This document shows positions 1 through 8,961 of a DNA stretch of 30,420 nucleotides, piece after piece (positions within the stretch are counted from its first letter, which is position 1; each line of letters begins with the position of its first letter). The notes beneath the pieces were generated by a model. It saw nothing but the letters and a program-made list of their open reading frames with translations. It did not search any database and was not told the DNA's origin. Source of the stretch: an uncultured Eubacteriales bacterium (GTDB lineage: Bacteria > Bacillota > Clostridia > Oscillospirales > Acutalibacteraceae); the NCBI GenBank assembly GCA_934444695.1, contig CAKSDF010000004.1:1-30420 (forward strand), read 5' to 3'. The position numbers and the translations under genes were made by a program.

Positions 1-94
1 TAAATTCCCCGTTTTTATCGTTTCGCCACTTGAAATACGCCAGTATATCGGCGTGACAAAACTTCAAAAACGAAAAATTTTCCTATTTTTAAGG

Positions 95-290
95 TCGAAG
101 AGTTTCTGCCGTTCATTTTTCTGCGCGGGGAAGCGTGAAATCTGCCATAAGGCTGCCGCCTATGGTTGATGAACGCGATGCCGCACGGGAAAAGGGACGA
201 GCGAAACCGTACGGTGTTCGGCCGTCCGTTGCTTAAGCAATCGATGATTGAACACCGGTTGACTAAACAGCACATACCATAGCAACGGAA
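95..290 (+). ncRNA. Candidate structured RNA leader upstream of the dockerin protease
   Basis: Non-coding stretch that can form several helices. A local hairpin pairs 145-153 with 158-165 (one bulged A, loop 154-157). A second pairs 181-188 with 207-214 (7 of 8 pairs). 212-219 pairs perfectly with 250-257. 226-233 pairs perfectly with 281-288, which crosses the previous helix and so would be a pseudoknot or an alternative state. 160-166 can also pair with 276-282, competing with the first hairpin. 229-240 is a 12-base perfect palindrome. The helices end about 25 bases before the start codon. I do not recognise a named riboswitch class here; size and complexity would fit a clostridial structured RNA such as the raiA motif, but I cannot confirm that. 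Confidence 0.45.
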
Positions 291-300
291 TAAAATAAAA

Positions 301-306
301 AAGGAG
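301..306 (+). promoter_or_regulatory. Ribosome binding site of the first protease gene
   Basis: AAGGAG lies 7 bases before the ATG at 314 and fixes that start codon. Confidence 0.8.
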
Positions 307-313
307 AGTTAAT

Positions 314-3300
314 ATGAACAAGATAGCGAAAAGAGCGTTGTCCGGCATTATGGCGGTTTTTGTGGCTGCCATAGGGTATACCTCGTCGTTACCCGCATCG
401 GCACTTGAAATCGAGAAAAAGCGCGACTTCAATATTTTTCTTGATGCCGGCGGATTTGATGATGAATTTGTTTCTCAAATGCATTCCATCTCGGATAAGA
501 ATTCCGACGGTTCATACTTTTCCACCATGGTAATGGCCCCGGGAGAAAACGAAATGACAATTGACGGTAAAAAGGTCAATTTGTCCGTTGCCGCCGATAT
601 GGGCGTCGGAGGGGAAATAATTCTCCCCGCCGAAGAAATTGCCGAGGCGATCGGTGCAACCGCGCAGGTCGACAGGGCGAGCGGCGAGCTTAACATTGTT
701 CGCGGAGAAGAAAAAATAAAAATGGGAAGCTCGGTAGCCGAGCTTCAAAGTAGCCTTGACATATCCGACGAATACGAAGAAGCAATGTCGTCGGAGGAGG
801 AAGCGATCCTGCTCGACAACGCCACGGTTTCCGAACAGGATGCCGAAGATCAGCTTTGCCTTGACGTTAAGGCGGTAGACGGAAAGATAGTTGTCACAAG
901 TCCCTATCAGTCAAAGCAGATCATACTTTATGTTAAGGGCGGAAGAAAGCTTTCTCAAAACTACGGTGCAACCGATTTTGCCACCAACGGCAAGGGACTT
1001 TATTTTTTACAGTACGAGACCGAGAAGCAGACAAAGGCGGCTTTTGAAGCCTTTGAAGCAAGCGACGCGATTGAGTATGTTACCGTTAACGGCATAATGA
1101 CCCTTGATTCGACTGCTTCGACCGAAAGCAGCAGCATAAATCTCGGAAGCTGGGGAACCGACGGCGACGGGGTGAATTCTATGGGCATCCAGGCCGGCAG
1201 AATGAAAAATATCCTGTCGGGAAATCAGAACGAGATACTGGTCGGCGTTGTTGATACCGGCGTTGACGCTAAGTATCTTAATGTCCGCGAAGGCCATGAG
1301 TTTTTGCAGGGCCGCACCACCGAGCCCGCTTCGACTACGGATGATACCAAGGGATATGATGTTGCAAACGGTACCAACAATACCATGGATACCGATGGTC
1401 ACGGAACCCATGTTTCGGGCACAATTGTCGATTGCACACCCGATAATGTAAAAATACTTCCTGTTAAAATACAAAGGCAGTCGGACGATGGTGGTCTACC
1501 GGAACTGGAAATTGCATTGGGGATGGAATATGCGGCCGAGCATGGCGCCAAGGTCATTAATCTCAGTGTCGGTGGACCATGCGGCGGCAATTGCTTGGAA
1601 AAGAAAGCTATAGAAAGCGCCAATGCGCAGGCGGCCGAAAGGGGAGAAAATCCTCCTATATTTGTGGTTTCGGCCGGAAATGACGGGACCGATGTCGGCA
1701 ACCATTGTCCTGCAAGACATAGCTTAGACTTTGACAATGTTATTACGGTCGGCGCGGTAGATAAATATGATCTGCCGGCAGAATTTTCAAATTACGGTCA
1801 GGCCGTTGATGTTTGTGCCCCCGGAGTTTCCATAAGAAGCTGTGTCCCCGGTAATGCATATGCGTTGTATAGTGGCACATCCATGGCTACTCCTCATGTG
1901 AGTGCGGCGGTTGCGATGCTGATGCTTCGCCATCCCGATTACACCCCGGCTCAGATAAAAGCCCTTCTCAAGTCCATGACGGTGGATCTTAATACAGCAG
2001 GCTGGGACGGCGCAACAGGAAGCGGACGTATAGATTTCAGAATGCTTAACGATTCCGAGTATCCGAGGATATCTCCCATAGCGGCAACCGGATTTGAGTT
2101 AAAAAAATGCGGATATAATCCCTCTGTTTTCACTCAAGCAACCATTGATTCAAGTTATGGTGATATAGTAATAGGAGCGCATGTCTCTCCGAAAGAGGCG
2201 ACCGATAAAACCGTTACATATTCTTCGGCAAACGATAACGTGGTTAAGGTGGAAAATTCGAGAGCCTGTGCCACCGGAGCAGGAACGGTTACTATTATGG
2301 CGTATAAGGATGGGCTGCCTTCAAAGCAAGGAAATGTTACGGTTAATGATTATTGGTTGTATCATCCTGCCGAATCCTTTGCCGGAGGAACGGGAAGCGA
2401 GGCTTTTCCCTACCTTATTGAAACGCCGGAACAGCTTACTAAAATTGCTTATGACATGAAATACACAGACAAAAGCTACTTTTTTAAGCATTTTAAATTG
2501 ACTTCGGACATAGACCTTGGAACAAGGATATGGGATCCTATGAATTTGTTCCATGTGTCACTGGACGGAGACGGACACGTAATAAAAAATATGACATCTA
2601 AACACATAAAATCTTATGATGCTTCATATGATTTTTGGACAATTTCCAATGGCTTTTTGGCTGTTACATCATCGATAGAAATCAGTAATCTTGCAATTGT
2701 CAATGCGTTGGTAGATGACCCGAATGATAGCGACTCTATTTATTACTGCGGCATTTTAGGAGGGCTAATACTTGATTCTGAAATATCCAACTGCTATTTT
2801 CAAGGCACTGTAACACATGGGGGTGGTATAGCAGGAGGACTGAACAGTACAAATGTTTCCGATTGTTATACGCAGGTTTCTGAAACAAGCGGCGGTATAG
2901 CCGATTCTTTACGAGGTTCAACCGTTAAAAACTGTTATTCCTCCGGAACCCTAAAAAACACCGGCTCCGGTATTTGCACAAAGATGGGAAACAGCGGCTC
3001 GGGAGAAAGTTTGAGAGAAGCATCGATCATCAATTCCTTCTCGGCTATCGACAGCGCTTCGGAGATCGGATTTGTGGGCAATAAAAATTCGGGTAAAATA
3101 ATCGATTCCTATTATCACAGCGGTAATACCTACGGTGTAAAAACCGATTCAAACTCTTCCGACACCGACCTTACCTCCAGAACGATCAGCACATTCAAGA
3201 ACAAGTCTTTTTATACCACGGCAGGCAACTGGGATTCGACCTCTCCGTGGGATTTCAATACCGTTTGGGATATCGATTCAAACTACAATAACGGTCTTCC

Positions 3301-4711
3301 GTTTTTGCGGTCTTTCCAAAAGAAAGTTTACAATTTGAGGCTCAACAGCACCTCGCTGTGTTTGTGCAGCGGTGAAACTGAAACACTTGTTGCGACCGTC
3401 ACTCCCGATTATGCAGAAAACAAAAATCTTTATTGGGCATCGAGCAATCCCGGCGTGGCAACCGTTGATCAAACAGGCAAGGTTACTGCAAAAGCAACAA
3501 GCGGAACGGCAACCATAACTGCTTCGACAACCGACGGAAGCGGCATTTCAGCGAGTTGTTCATTTGTTACAGATGATTATGGAGACTCTCCGGAAAAGGC
3601 AACAACAGTTTATATTAACAGCAGGAAATCGGGAAAAATTGAGGCAATTCACGATGTTGACTATTTTAAATATGTTGCCGACAAGACCGGCGATGTGGTT
3701 TTCTATACATCCGGGTCCCTTGATACAATAGGCTTCCTTCTCGATGAAAATAAAAAGCAGATTGGTTATAGCGATGAGGGAAACATTTCCGGCAGCAATT
3801 TTGCAATCAAATATAACGTCCAAAGCGGAAAAACCTATTATATTAAGGTTGGAGCTTTTTCTACCAAAACCGGCTCGTACACTCTCAATGTTGCGCGCGG
3901 CGTCTATAATGCAAGCATTCCTTCCCTCAATCCCGATGCAAGATGCGTACAGATGAATGTTGAGGCGGCTTCGATTCTTACAAACCTCGAAATTAAGATC
4001 GGAAGCAAAACATACAGCCTCGCAAAACCCACCTCGGGAAGCCTTGATACCACCGTTAACGGCGCCCGTTTCAAGGTTACCTTCACAAGCAAAAACAGCG
4101 GTTTCTCGACCCTTTGGACCATAAAGGCCAAAATACCTTCCAGCACTACTACACAGAGTGTTTTCTTTACCTTCTCCAAAGGAAAGGTTACCGGTGTGAC
4201 CAGCCAAACCATAACCGGATTCCTTCCCTATAAATCGTCGGTAAAGACAAACATCAATCCTTCTAACAGCCTTCAGACGGTTATAAACGGAATGTCATCG
4301 TCAGGTTACAGCTTTACGGTCAAGGACTGGAACAACAACAGCGTGACGGTCAGCAGCACCGCAAAAGCCGCAACCGGAATGAAGATCATCAAGACCAATA
4401 CATCAACCGGAAAGATAACCGAGATCTTCTATGTGCTTGTATACGGCGATGTTAAGGGCGGAACAAATTGCGGCGACGGTATAATCGAAAACAGCGATGC
4501 CCTCTCTGTCCTGCAGTATGCGACCGGCAAGGCTACACCTCCGAGCGAGATTGTGAAGCTTGCAGCCGATGTTAACCACGACGGAACCATAGATTCCAGC
4601 GATGCCCTGCTCCTTCAGCAGCATGCCGTTGGATCGGCGACAATAAACCAGAATGTTTCGGTGGCAAATGTACCCGACGATTGTTATTATACCTCTTCGA
4701 TAACATTCTGA
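314..4711 (+). CDS. Secreted S8 (subtilisin-like) serine protease with stalk domains and C-terminal dockerin
   Basis: 1465-aa extracellular endopeptidase. Residues 1-31 are a signal peptide (lysines, hydrophobic core, ASA site). Residues about 74-140 resemble a copper-amine-oxidase N-terminal-like domain. A prodomain-like stretch (about 205-260) precedes the peptidase S8 domain. The catalytic triad is visible: Asp314 in VVDTGVD, His363 in DGHGTHVSG, Ser523 in GTSMATPH, with oxyanion Asn456 in SAGNDG. After it come a Big2-like Ig domain (about 585-677), a GLUG/beta-helix-like region of short Gly/Cys/Ser repeats (685-1000), a second Big2-like domain (1005-1085) and a PPC-like beta domain (1087-1195). 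Residues 1379-1450 hold a two-repeat dockerin (ADVNHDGTIDSSDAL in repeat 2), which would dock the enzyme onto a cohesin scaffold. The first dockerin loop carries extra residues (GDVKGGTNCGDG), so its calcium site may be altered. The gene is monocistronic. The protease call is secure; individual stalk domain names are less so. Confidence 0.93.
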   Translation: MNKIAKRALSGIMAVFVAAIGYTSSLPASALEIEKKRDFNIFLDAGGFDDEFVSQMHSISDKNSDGSYFSTMVMAPGENEMTIDGKKVNLSVAADMGVGGEIILPAEEIAEAIGATAQVDRASGELNIVRGEEKIKMGSSVAELQSSLDISDEYEEAMSSEEEAILLDNATVSEQDAEDQLCLDVKAVDGKIVVTSPYQSKQIILYVKGGRKLSQNYGATDFATNGKGLYFLQYETEKQTKAAFEAFEASDAIEYVTVNGIMTLDSTASTESSSINLGSWGTDGDGVNSMGIQAGRMKNILSGNQNEILVGVVDTGVDAKYLNVREGHEFLQGRTTEPASTTDDTKGYDVANGTNNTMDTDGHGTHVSGTIVDCTPDNVKILPVKIQRQSDDGGLPELEIALGMEYAAEHGAKVINLSVGGPCGGNCLEKKAIESANAQAAERGENPPIFVVSAGNDGTDVGNHCPARHSLDFDNVITVGAVDKYDLPAEFSNYGQAVDVCAPGVSIRSCVPGNAYALYSGTSMATPHVSAAVAMLMLRHPDYTPAQIKALLKSMTVDLNTAGWDGATGSGRIDFRMLNDSEYPRISPIAATGFELKKCGYNPSVFTQATIDSSYGDIVIGAHVSPKEATDKTVTYSSANDNVVKVENSRACATGAGTVTIMAYKDGLPSKQGNVTVNDYWLYHPAESFAGGTGSEAFPYLIETPEQLTKIAYDMKYTDKSYFFKHFKLTSDIDLGTRIWDPMNLFHVSLDGDGHVIKNMTSKHIKSYDASYDFWTISNGFLAVTSSIEISNLAIVNALVDDPNDSDSIYYCGILGGLILDSEISNCYFQGTVTHGGGIAGGLNSTNVSDCYTQVSETSGGIADSLRGSTVKNCYSSGTLKNTGSGICTKMGNSGSGESLREASIINSFSAIDSASEIGFVGNKNSGKIIDSYYHSGNTYGVKTDSNSSDTDLTSRTISTFKNKSFYTTAGNWDSTSPWDFNTVWDIDSNYNNGLPFLRSFQKKVYNLRLNSTSLCLCSGETETLVATVTPDYAENKNLYWASSNPGVATVDQTGKVTAKATSGTATITASTTDGSGISASCSFVTDDYGDSPEKATTVYINSRKSGKIEAIHDVDYFKYVADKTGDVVFYTSGSLDTIGFLLDENKKQIGYSDEGNISGSNFAIKYNVQSGKTYYIKVGAFSTKTGSYTLNVARGVYNASIPSLNPDARCVQMNVEAASILTNLEIKIGSKTYSLAKPTSGSLDTTVNGARFKVTFTSKNSGFSTLWTIKAKIPSSTTTQSVFFTFSKGKVTGVTSQTITGFLPYKSSVKTNINPSNSLQTVINGMSSSGYSFTVKDWNNNSVTVSSTAKAATGMKIIKTNTSTGKITEIFYVLVYGDVKGGTNCGDGIIENSDALSVLQYATGKATPPSEIVKLAADVNHDGTIDSSDALLLQQHAVGSATINQNVSVANVPDDCYYTSSITF

Positions 4712-4716
4712 TTTTA

Positions 4717-4797
4717 TGAAAGTCCTTAAAATGGGACTTTAAATTAAAAAACGGAACGGATTTGAACTTGCTTTAGGTCCGCTCCGTTTTTGCTTTT
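4717..4797 (+). terminator. Rho-independent terminator(s) after the first protease gene
   Basis: Two hairpins in a row follow the stop codon. The first pairs 4719-4725 with 4734-4740 perfectly (7 bp, A/T-rich 3' side). The second pairs 4751-4760 with 4778-4787 (9 of 10) and is followed by TTTTTGCTTTTT. The second is the better intrinsic terminator. Confidence 0.75.
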
Positions 4798-4799
4798 TG

Positions 4800-5149
4800 C
4801 GGGGATTCACGAGCCGGCAAAAAAGATCAAAAGGTGATGGTAAAGAAGGCAAAAGATAGAGCTTGTGCCGAAAAATCAATAATGGCCCACAGGAAAAACA
4901 ACCGACGGGCAACAGAAGAACAATGCCTTTTGCTGAGAAGAAAGAAGGATGGCAGAATAAAGACATGGAAAAAAGTGCAAAATCGGCAGTGCACAAAGAA
5001 TAATGAAAACAGCAAAGCAAAAGACAAAAAAGCCCTTCTCAATCCGGCCAAGGGAAACAAAAGCCGCATTTGGCGGATTTGAGCTGCCGAATAAGGCCTT
5101 CTGACCGCCTTTTTTCTGCATCTTGCCGCAAAAAAATCGCCTAAAACTA
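4800..5149. other. Purine-rich gap with no supported gene
   Basis: About 350 bases, A/G-rich on the plus strand. An open frame at 4834-5082 would encode an 82-residue, strongly Lys/Arg/Asn-rich peptide, but its only upstream AGG sits 2 bases from the ATG and the sequence resembles no family I know, so I do not call it a gene. A weak GGCGG/CCGCC hairpin followed by six T (5074-5115) could be a terminator. Nothing else is recognised. Confidence 0.5.
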
Positions 5150-5178
5150 TTTACAATCGGACAGAAAAATGGTATTAT
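5150..5178 (+). promoter_or_regulatory. Sigma-A-type promoter of nifJ
   Basis: -35 TTTACA at 5150-5155 and -10 TATTAT at 5173-5178 with a 17-base spacer. Transcription would begin near 5185, giving a leader of about 45 bases. The ribosome binding site GAGAGGAAG ends shortly before the ATG at 5232. Confidence 0.8.
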
Positions 5179-5231
5179 ATCCATTGGTCTTATACTATTT
5201 ATAACCGATTATTATAGAGAGGAAGATAAAT

Positions 5232-8200
5232 ATGTCCAGAAAAACAAAAACTATGGACGGTAACAGCGCCGCCGCGTATGTATCATACGCATTTACCGAC
5301 GTTGCTGCTATTTACCCCATAACCCCCTCGTCCAATATGGCCGAAGAAACCGACAAAATGTCGGCAGCAGGCCAGAAAAACCTTTTCGGTCAAGAGGTTA
5401 AGGTTTCGGAAATGCAGTCCGAAGCAGGCGCTTCCGGTGCTGTGCACGGTTCTCTTGCAGCCGGTGCTCTGACCACCACATACACTGCGTCTCAGGGACT
5501 TCTTCTGATGATCCCCAATATGTACAAAATGGCGGGTGAGCTGCTTCCCGGCGTAATTCACGTTTCGGCCCGTGCTCTTGCAAGCCATGCACTTTCCATA
5601 TTCGGCGATCATTCGGATATTTATGCCTGCCGTCAGACCGGTTATGCAATGCTATGTTCCAATAACCCTCAGGAAGTTATGGATCTCGGCGCTGTGGCTC
5701 ATCTTGCAGCCATTAAGGGCAGAGTACCTTTCCTCCATTTCTTCGACGGTTTCCGTACCTCCCACGAAATTCAGAAAATCTCGGTTTGGGACTATAAGGA
5801 TCTCGACGAGCTGCTCGACCACGAGGCTGTAAATGCCTTCCGCCGCCGCGCTCTCAATCCTGAGCATCCCGTACAGCGCGGAACCGCTCAGAACCCCGAT
5901 ATTTTCTTCCAGGCAAGAGAAGCCTCCAACGTATACTACGACAAGGCTGTCGGCGTTGTTGAGGATTATATGAAGGCCGTTAACGAAAAGCTCGGCACAA
6001 AATATAAGCTCTTTAACTACTATGGCGCAAGAGATGCCGAAAAGGTCATCATCGCCATGGGTTCGGTATGTAATACCATCGAAGAAACCATCGATTATCT
6101 CAATAAAAACGGCGAAAAGGTCGGCCTTATCAAGGTTCATCTTTATCGTCCCTTCTCGGTTAAGCATCTGCTTGCGGCTATGCCTAAAACCGTTAAGAAG
6201 ATAAGCGTTCTCGACCGCACCAAGGAGCCCGGCTCCATTGGCGAGCCCCTTTATCTCGACATTGTTGCCGCTCTCAGAGATACTAAATTTGCCGATGTTC
6301 CGGTATATACCGGCCGTTACGGTCTCGGCTCCAAGGACACCACTCCTTCCCAGATCATCGCCGTATACCGCAATATGGACGCAAAGTCTCCCAAAAAGCG
6401 CTTTACCATCGGCATCGAGGACGATGTTACCAAGCTCTCTCTTAAAGAAAAAGAGCATCCCGATACCACCCCCAAGGGAACCACTTCCTGCAAATTCTGG
6501 GGTCTCGGATCGGACGGTACCGTCGGCGCCAACAAAAACTCCATCAAGATCATCGGCGACAATACCAACCTTTACGCTCAGGGCTATTTTGCCTATGACT
6601 CCAAAAAGTCGGGCGGCGTTACCATTTCCCACCTGAGATTCGGTAAAAAGCCCATAACCTCCACCTATTACATCAATCAGGCCGACTTTGTTGCCTGCCA
6701 CAATCCCTCCTATGTCGACAAATACGACATTGTTGAGGATATCAAAAATGGCGGTACATTCCTGCTCAACTGCTCCTGGACCGGCGAAGAGCTTGACAAG
6801 CACCTTCCCGCCAAGATGAAGCAGTACATCGCCAAGAACGACATTAAGTTCTACACCATCGACGCTACCCACATCGCCATGGAACTGGGCCTCGGAAACC
6901 GCACCAACACCATTCTTCAGGCTGCATTCTTTGCCCTTTCCAAGATCATCCCCGCAGACAAGGCCGTTACCCTTATGAAGGAAGCTGCCACCAAGTCCTA
7001 CGGCAAGAAGGGCGAAAAGGTCGTAGCCATGAACCATGCCGCCATTGATCGCGGTATCAACGGCTTCTCCAAGGTGACCGTTCCCGCCGCCTGGAAGACC
7101 GCAGTTGACGAGACTGTCGAGAAGGAAGTACTTGCCGAGACTCCCGTTCTTAAGGAGTATGAGGAAAAGATTCTTACCCCCGTCAATGCTCAGCGCGGAG
7201 ACAAGCTCCCCGTTTCCACCTTTGTGGATTCTGCCGACGGTACATTCCCCCTGGGCAGCTCGGCTCTTGAAAAACGCGGTATCGCCGTTAATGTTCCCAA
7301 GTGGATCCCCGAAAATTGTATTCAGTGTAACTTCTGCTCCTACGTTTGCCCCCATGCCGTAATCCGCCCGGTTGCCATGACCGAGGATGAGGCCAAGAAG
7401 GCTCCCGCAGGTATGAAGACCAAGGATATGACCGGTCTTGCAGGAATGAAATTTGCAATGACCGTTTCCGCTCTCGACTGCACCGGCTGCGGCGTTTGCG
7501 CCCAGGTTTGCCCCGGTATGAAGGGCAACAAGGCTCTCGAGATGGAGCCGCTGGACACCCAGCTTTGCGAGCAGGAAGGCTACTACTACGGTCAGAAGCT
7601 GCCCAAGAAGGCAGAGGTTGCCGCTAAATTTGCCGACACCACCGTTAAGGGCAGTCAGTTCAAACAGCCGCTGCTCGAGTTCTCGGGCGCCTGCGCAGGC
7701 TGCGGAGAAACTCCCTATGCCAAGCTTGCAACCCAACTCTTCGGCGACAGAATGTATATCGCCAACGCTACCGGCTGCTCCTCCATCTGGGGCGGTTCGG
7801 CTCCCTCCACTCCCTACACCGTCAATGAAAAGGGCCACGGTCCCGCATGGGCCAACTCCCTCTTTGAGGACAATGCCGAGTACGGTTTCGGTATGATGCT
7901 TGCCAACAAGACCCTCCGCGAGCGTCTTGCACATCACGCCCAGTATGTTATCGAAAACTCCGACAACGACGGCCTTAAGGCTGCCGCCAAGGAATGGCTC
8001 GATACCATGAACGACGGTACCAAGAATGCTCCCGCAGCAGAAGTCTTTAAAGCCGAGCTTGCAAAGAGCAAGTGCAAGTGCGAAGCCGTTAAGGAACTTA
8101 AAGAAAACTCCGACTATCTCGCCAAGAAGTCCATGTGGATCCTCGGCGGCGACGGTTGGGCATACGATATCGGCTTCGGCGGACTTGATCACGTTATCGC

Positions 8201-8777
8201 TCAGAACGAGGACGTCAACATTCTCGTATTCGATACCGAGGTTTATTCCAACACCGGCGGACAGGCTTCCAAATCCACTCCTACCGGCGCAGTGGCACAG
8301 TTTGCCGCCGCAGGTAAGCAGGTCAAGAAGAAAGACCTTGCCGCAATTGCCATGAGCTACGGTTATGTTTATGTTGCTCAGGTGGCTATGGGCGCCGACT
8401 ACAATCAGTGCCTCAAGGCCTTCCACGAGGCCGAGAGCTATCACGGTCCCTCCATCATCATCGCTTACGCTCCCTGCATTAATCACGGTATCCGCAAGGG
8501 TATGGGCGCAAGCCAGGCCGAGGAAAAAGCCGCCGTTCAGGCCGGATATTGGTTCAACTTCCGTTATGATCCCCGCAAGGCCGACAAGGGCGAGAATCCC
8601 TTCCACCTTGATTCCAAGGCTCCCTCCGCTTCTTATGATGACTTTATTCACGGCGAGGTTCGTTACACCTCCCTTGAAAGAGCCTTCCCCGAGCGTGCAA
8701 AGGAGCTCTTTGCCGAGGCAGAGGAGACCGCTAAGGAGAAATACGAGCATCTCGTTAAACTCAGCGAGGGTAAATAA
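5232..8777 (+). CDS. nifJ: Pyruvate:ferredoxin (flavodoxin) oxidoreductase
   Basis: 1181-aa homodimeric-type PFOR, the usual full length. It oxidatively decarboxylates pyruvate with CoA to acetyl-CoA and CO2 and passes electrons to ferredoxin; cytosolic, central to fermentative metabolism. The N-terminus (about 1-250) has the pyrimidine-binding TPP domain (YPITPSSNMAE, then EMQSEAGASGA with the expected Glu). Two ferredoxin-type 4Fe-4S motifs follow: Cys696/699/702/706 and Cys750/753/756/760. The third cluster is marked by GACAGCGETPYAKL, and the C-terminal TPP-pyrophosphate site by GGDGWAYDIGFGG followed by SNTGGQASKSTPTGA. Codon use is strongly biased to C-ending codons compared with neighbours, as expected for a highly expressed gene. 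It stands alone between its own promoter and terminator. Confidence 0.98.
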   Translation: MSRKTKTMDGNSAAAYVSYAFTDVAAIYPITPSSNMAEETDKMSAAGQKNLFGQEVKVSEMQSEAGASGAVHGSLAAGALTTTYTASQGLLLMIPNMYKMAGELLPGVIHVSARALASHALSIFGDHSDIYACRQTGYAMLCSNNPQEVMDLGAVAHLAAIKGRVPFLHFFDGFRTSHEIQKISVWDYKDLDELLDHEAVNAFRRRALNPEHPVQRGTAQNPDIFFQAREASNVYYDKAVGVVEDYMKAVNEKLGTKYKLFNYYGARDAEKVIIAMGSVCNTIEETIDYLNKNGEKVGLIKVHLYRPFSVKHLLAAMPKTVKKISVLDRTKEPGSIGEPLYLDIVAALRDTKFADVPVYTGRYGLGSKDTTPSQIIAVYRNMDAKSPKKRFTIGIEDDVTKLSLKEKEHPDTTPKGTTSCKFWGLGSDGTVGANKNSIKIIGDNTNLYAQGYFAYDSKKSGGVTISHLRFGKKPITSTYYINQADFVACHNPSYVDKYDIVEDIKNGGTFLLNCSWTGEELDKHLPAKMKQYIAKNDIKFYTIDATHIAMELGLGNRTNTILQAAFFALSKIIPADKAVTLMKEAATKSYGKKGEKVVAMNHAAIDRGINGFSKVTVPAAWKTAVDETVEKEVLAETPVLKEYEEKILTPVNAQRGDKLPVSTFVDSADGTFPLGSSALEKRGIAVNVPKWIPENCIQCNFCSYVCPHAVIRPVAMTEDEAKKAPAGMKTKDMTGLAGMKFAMTVSALDCTGCGVCAQVCPGMKGNKALEMEPLDTQLCEQEGYYYGQKLPKKAEVAAKFADTTVKGSQFKQPLLEFSGACAGCGETPYAKLATQLFGDRMYIANATGCSSIWGGSAPSTPYTVNEKGHGPAWANSLFEDNAEYGFGMMLANKTLRERLAHHAQYVIENSDNDGLKAAAKEWLDTMNDGTKNAPAAEVFKAELAKSKCKCEAVKELKENSDYLAKKSMWILGGDGWAYDIGFGGLDHVIAQNEDVNILVFDTEVYSNTGGQASKSTPTGAVAQFAAAGKQVKKKDLAAIAMSYGYVYVAQVAMGADYNQCLKAFHEAESYHGPSIIIAYAPCINHGIRKGMGASQAEEKAAVQAGYWFNFRYDPRKADKGENPFHLDSKAPSASYDDFIHGEVRYTSLERAFPERAKELFAEAEETAKEKYEHLVKLSEGK

Positions 8778-8806
8778 ATTCCCGTAAAAGTTTTCTCATA
8801 ATATCA

Positions 8807-8843
8807 AACCGGCGTTTCGTCAAAAGCGAAACGCCGGTTTTTT
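8807..8843 (+). terminator. Strong intrinsic terminator of nifJ
   Basis: A perfect 12-bp stem pairs 8808-8819 with 8827-8838 (ACCGGCGTTTCG side) around a 7-base loop, followed by a run of six T. Confidence 0.93.
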
Positions 8844-8854
8844 AATAAAAGAAT

Positions 8855-8888
8855 TAAATTAAAACCCGCCGATATCGGACGACGGGTG
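8855..8888 (-). terminator. Possible terminator of the comEC-holA-rnmV operon
   Basis: Read on the minus strand, ACCCG (8887-8883) pairs with CGGGT (8868-8864), with the palindrome CCGATATCGG inside, and a TTTTAATTTAATT tail follows. The stem is only 5 bp, so this is moderate. Confidence 0.45.
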
Positions 8889-8917
8889 ATGTTTTAAGAG
8901 CGGCAGGGCAATCGACT

Positions 8918-8961
8918 GTGTTGTATGTGTGTTGTATGCGTGCTGCACGCGTGTTATATGC
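8918..8961. repeat. Four 11-bp tandem repeats overlapping the rnmV stop codon
   Basis: Four consecutive 11-base units: GTGTTGTATGT (8918-8928), GTGTTGTATGC (8929-8939), GTGCTGCACGC (8940-8950) and GTGTTATATGC (8951-8961). The last contains the rnmV stop (TTA on the plus strand at 8954-8956). Confidence 0.75.

Noticed and set aside
4834..5082. 82-codon Lys/Arg-rich frame before nifJ.
   Set aside because: The start has no well-spaced ribosome binding site and the composition simply reflects A/G-rich DNA.
5652..8750. A 1032-codon open frame opposite nifJ on the minus strand.
   Set aside because: It is the mirror of nifJ's strong codon bias (C-ending codons remove stops on the other strand). 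It has no ribosome binding site or recognisable domain.
8807..8843. Reading the nifJ terminator as a bidirectional terminator for rnmV.
   Set aside because: On the minus strand the tail is only TTTGATAT, weaker than the separate hairpin at 8864-8887.
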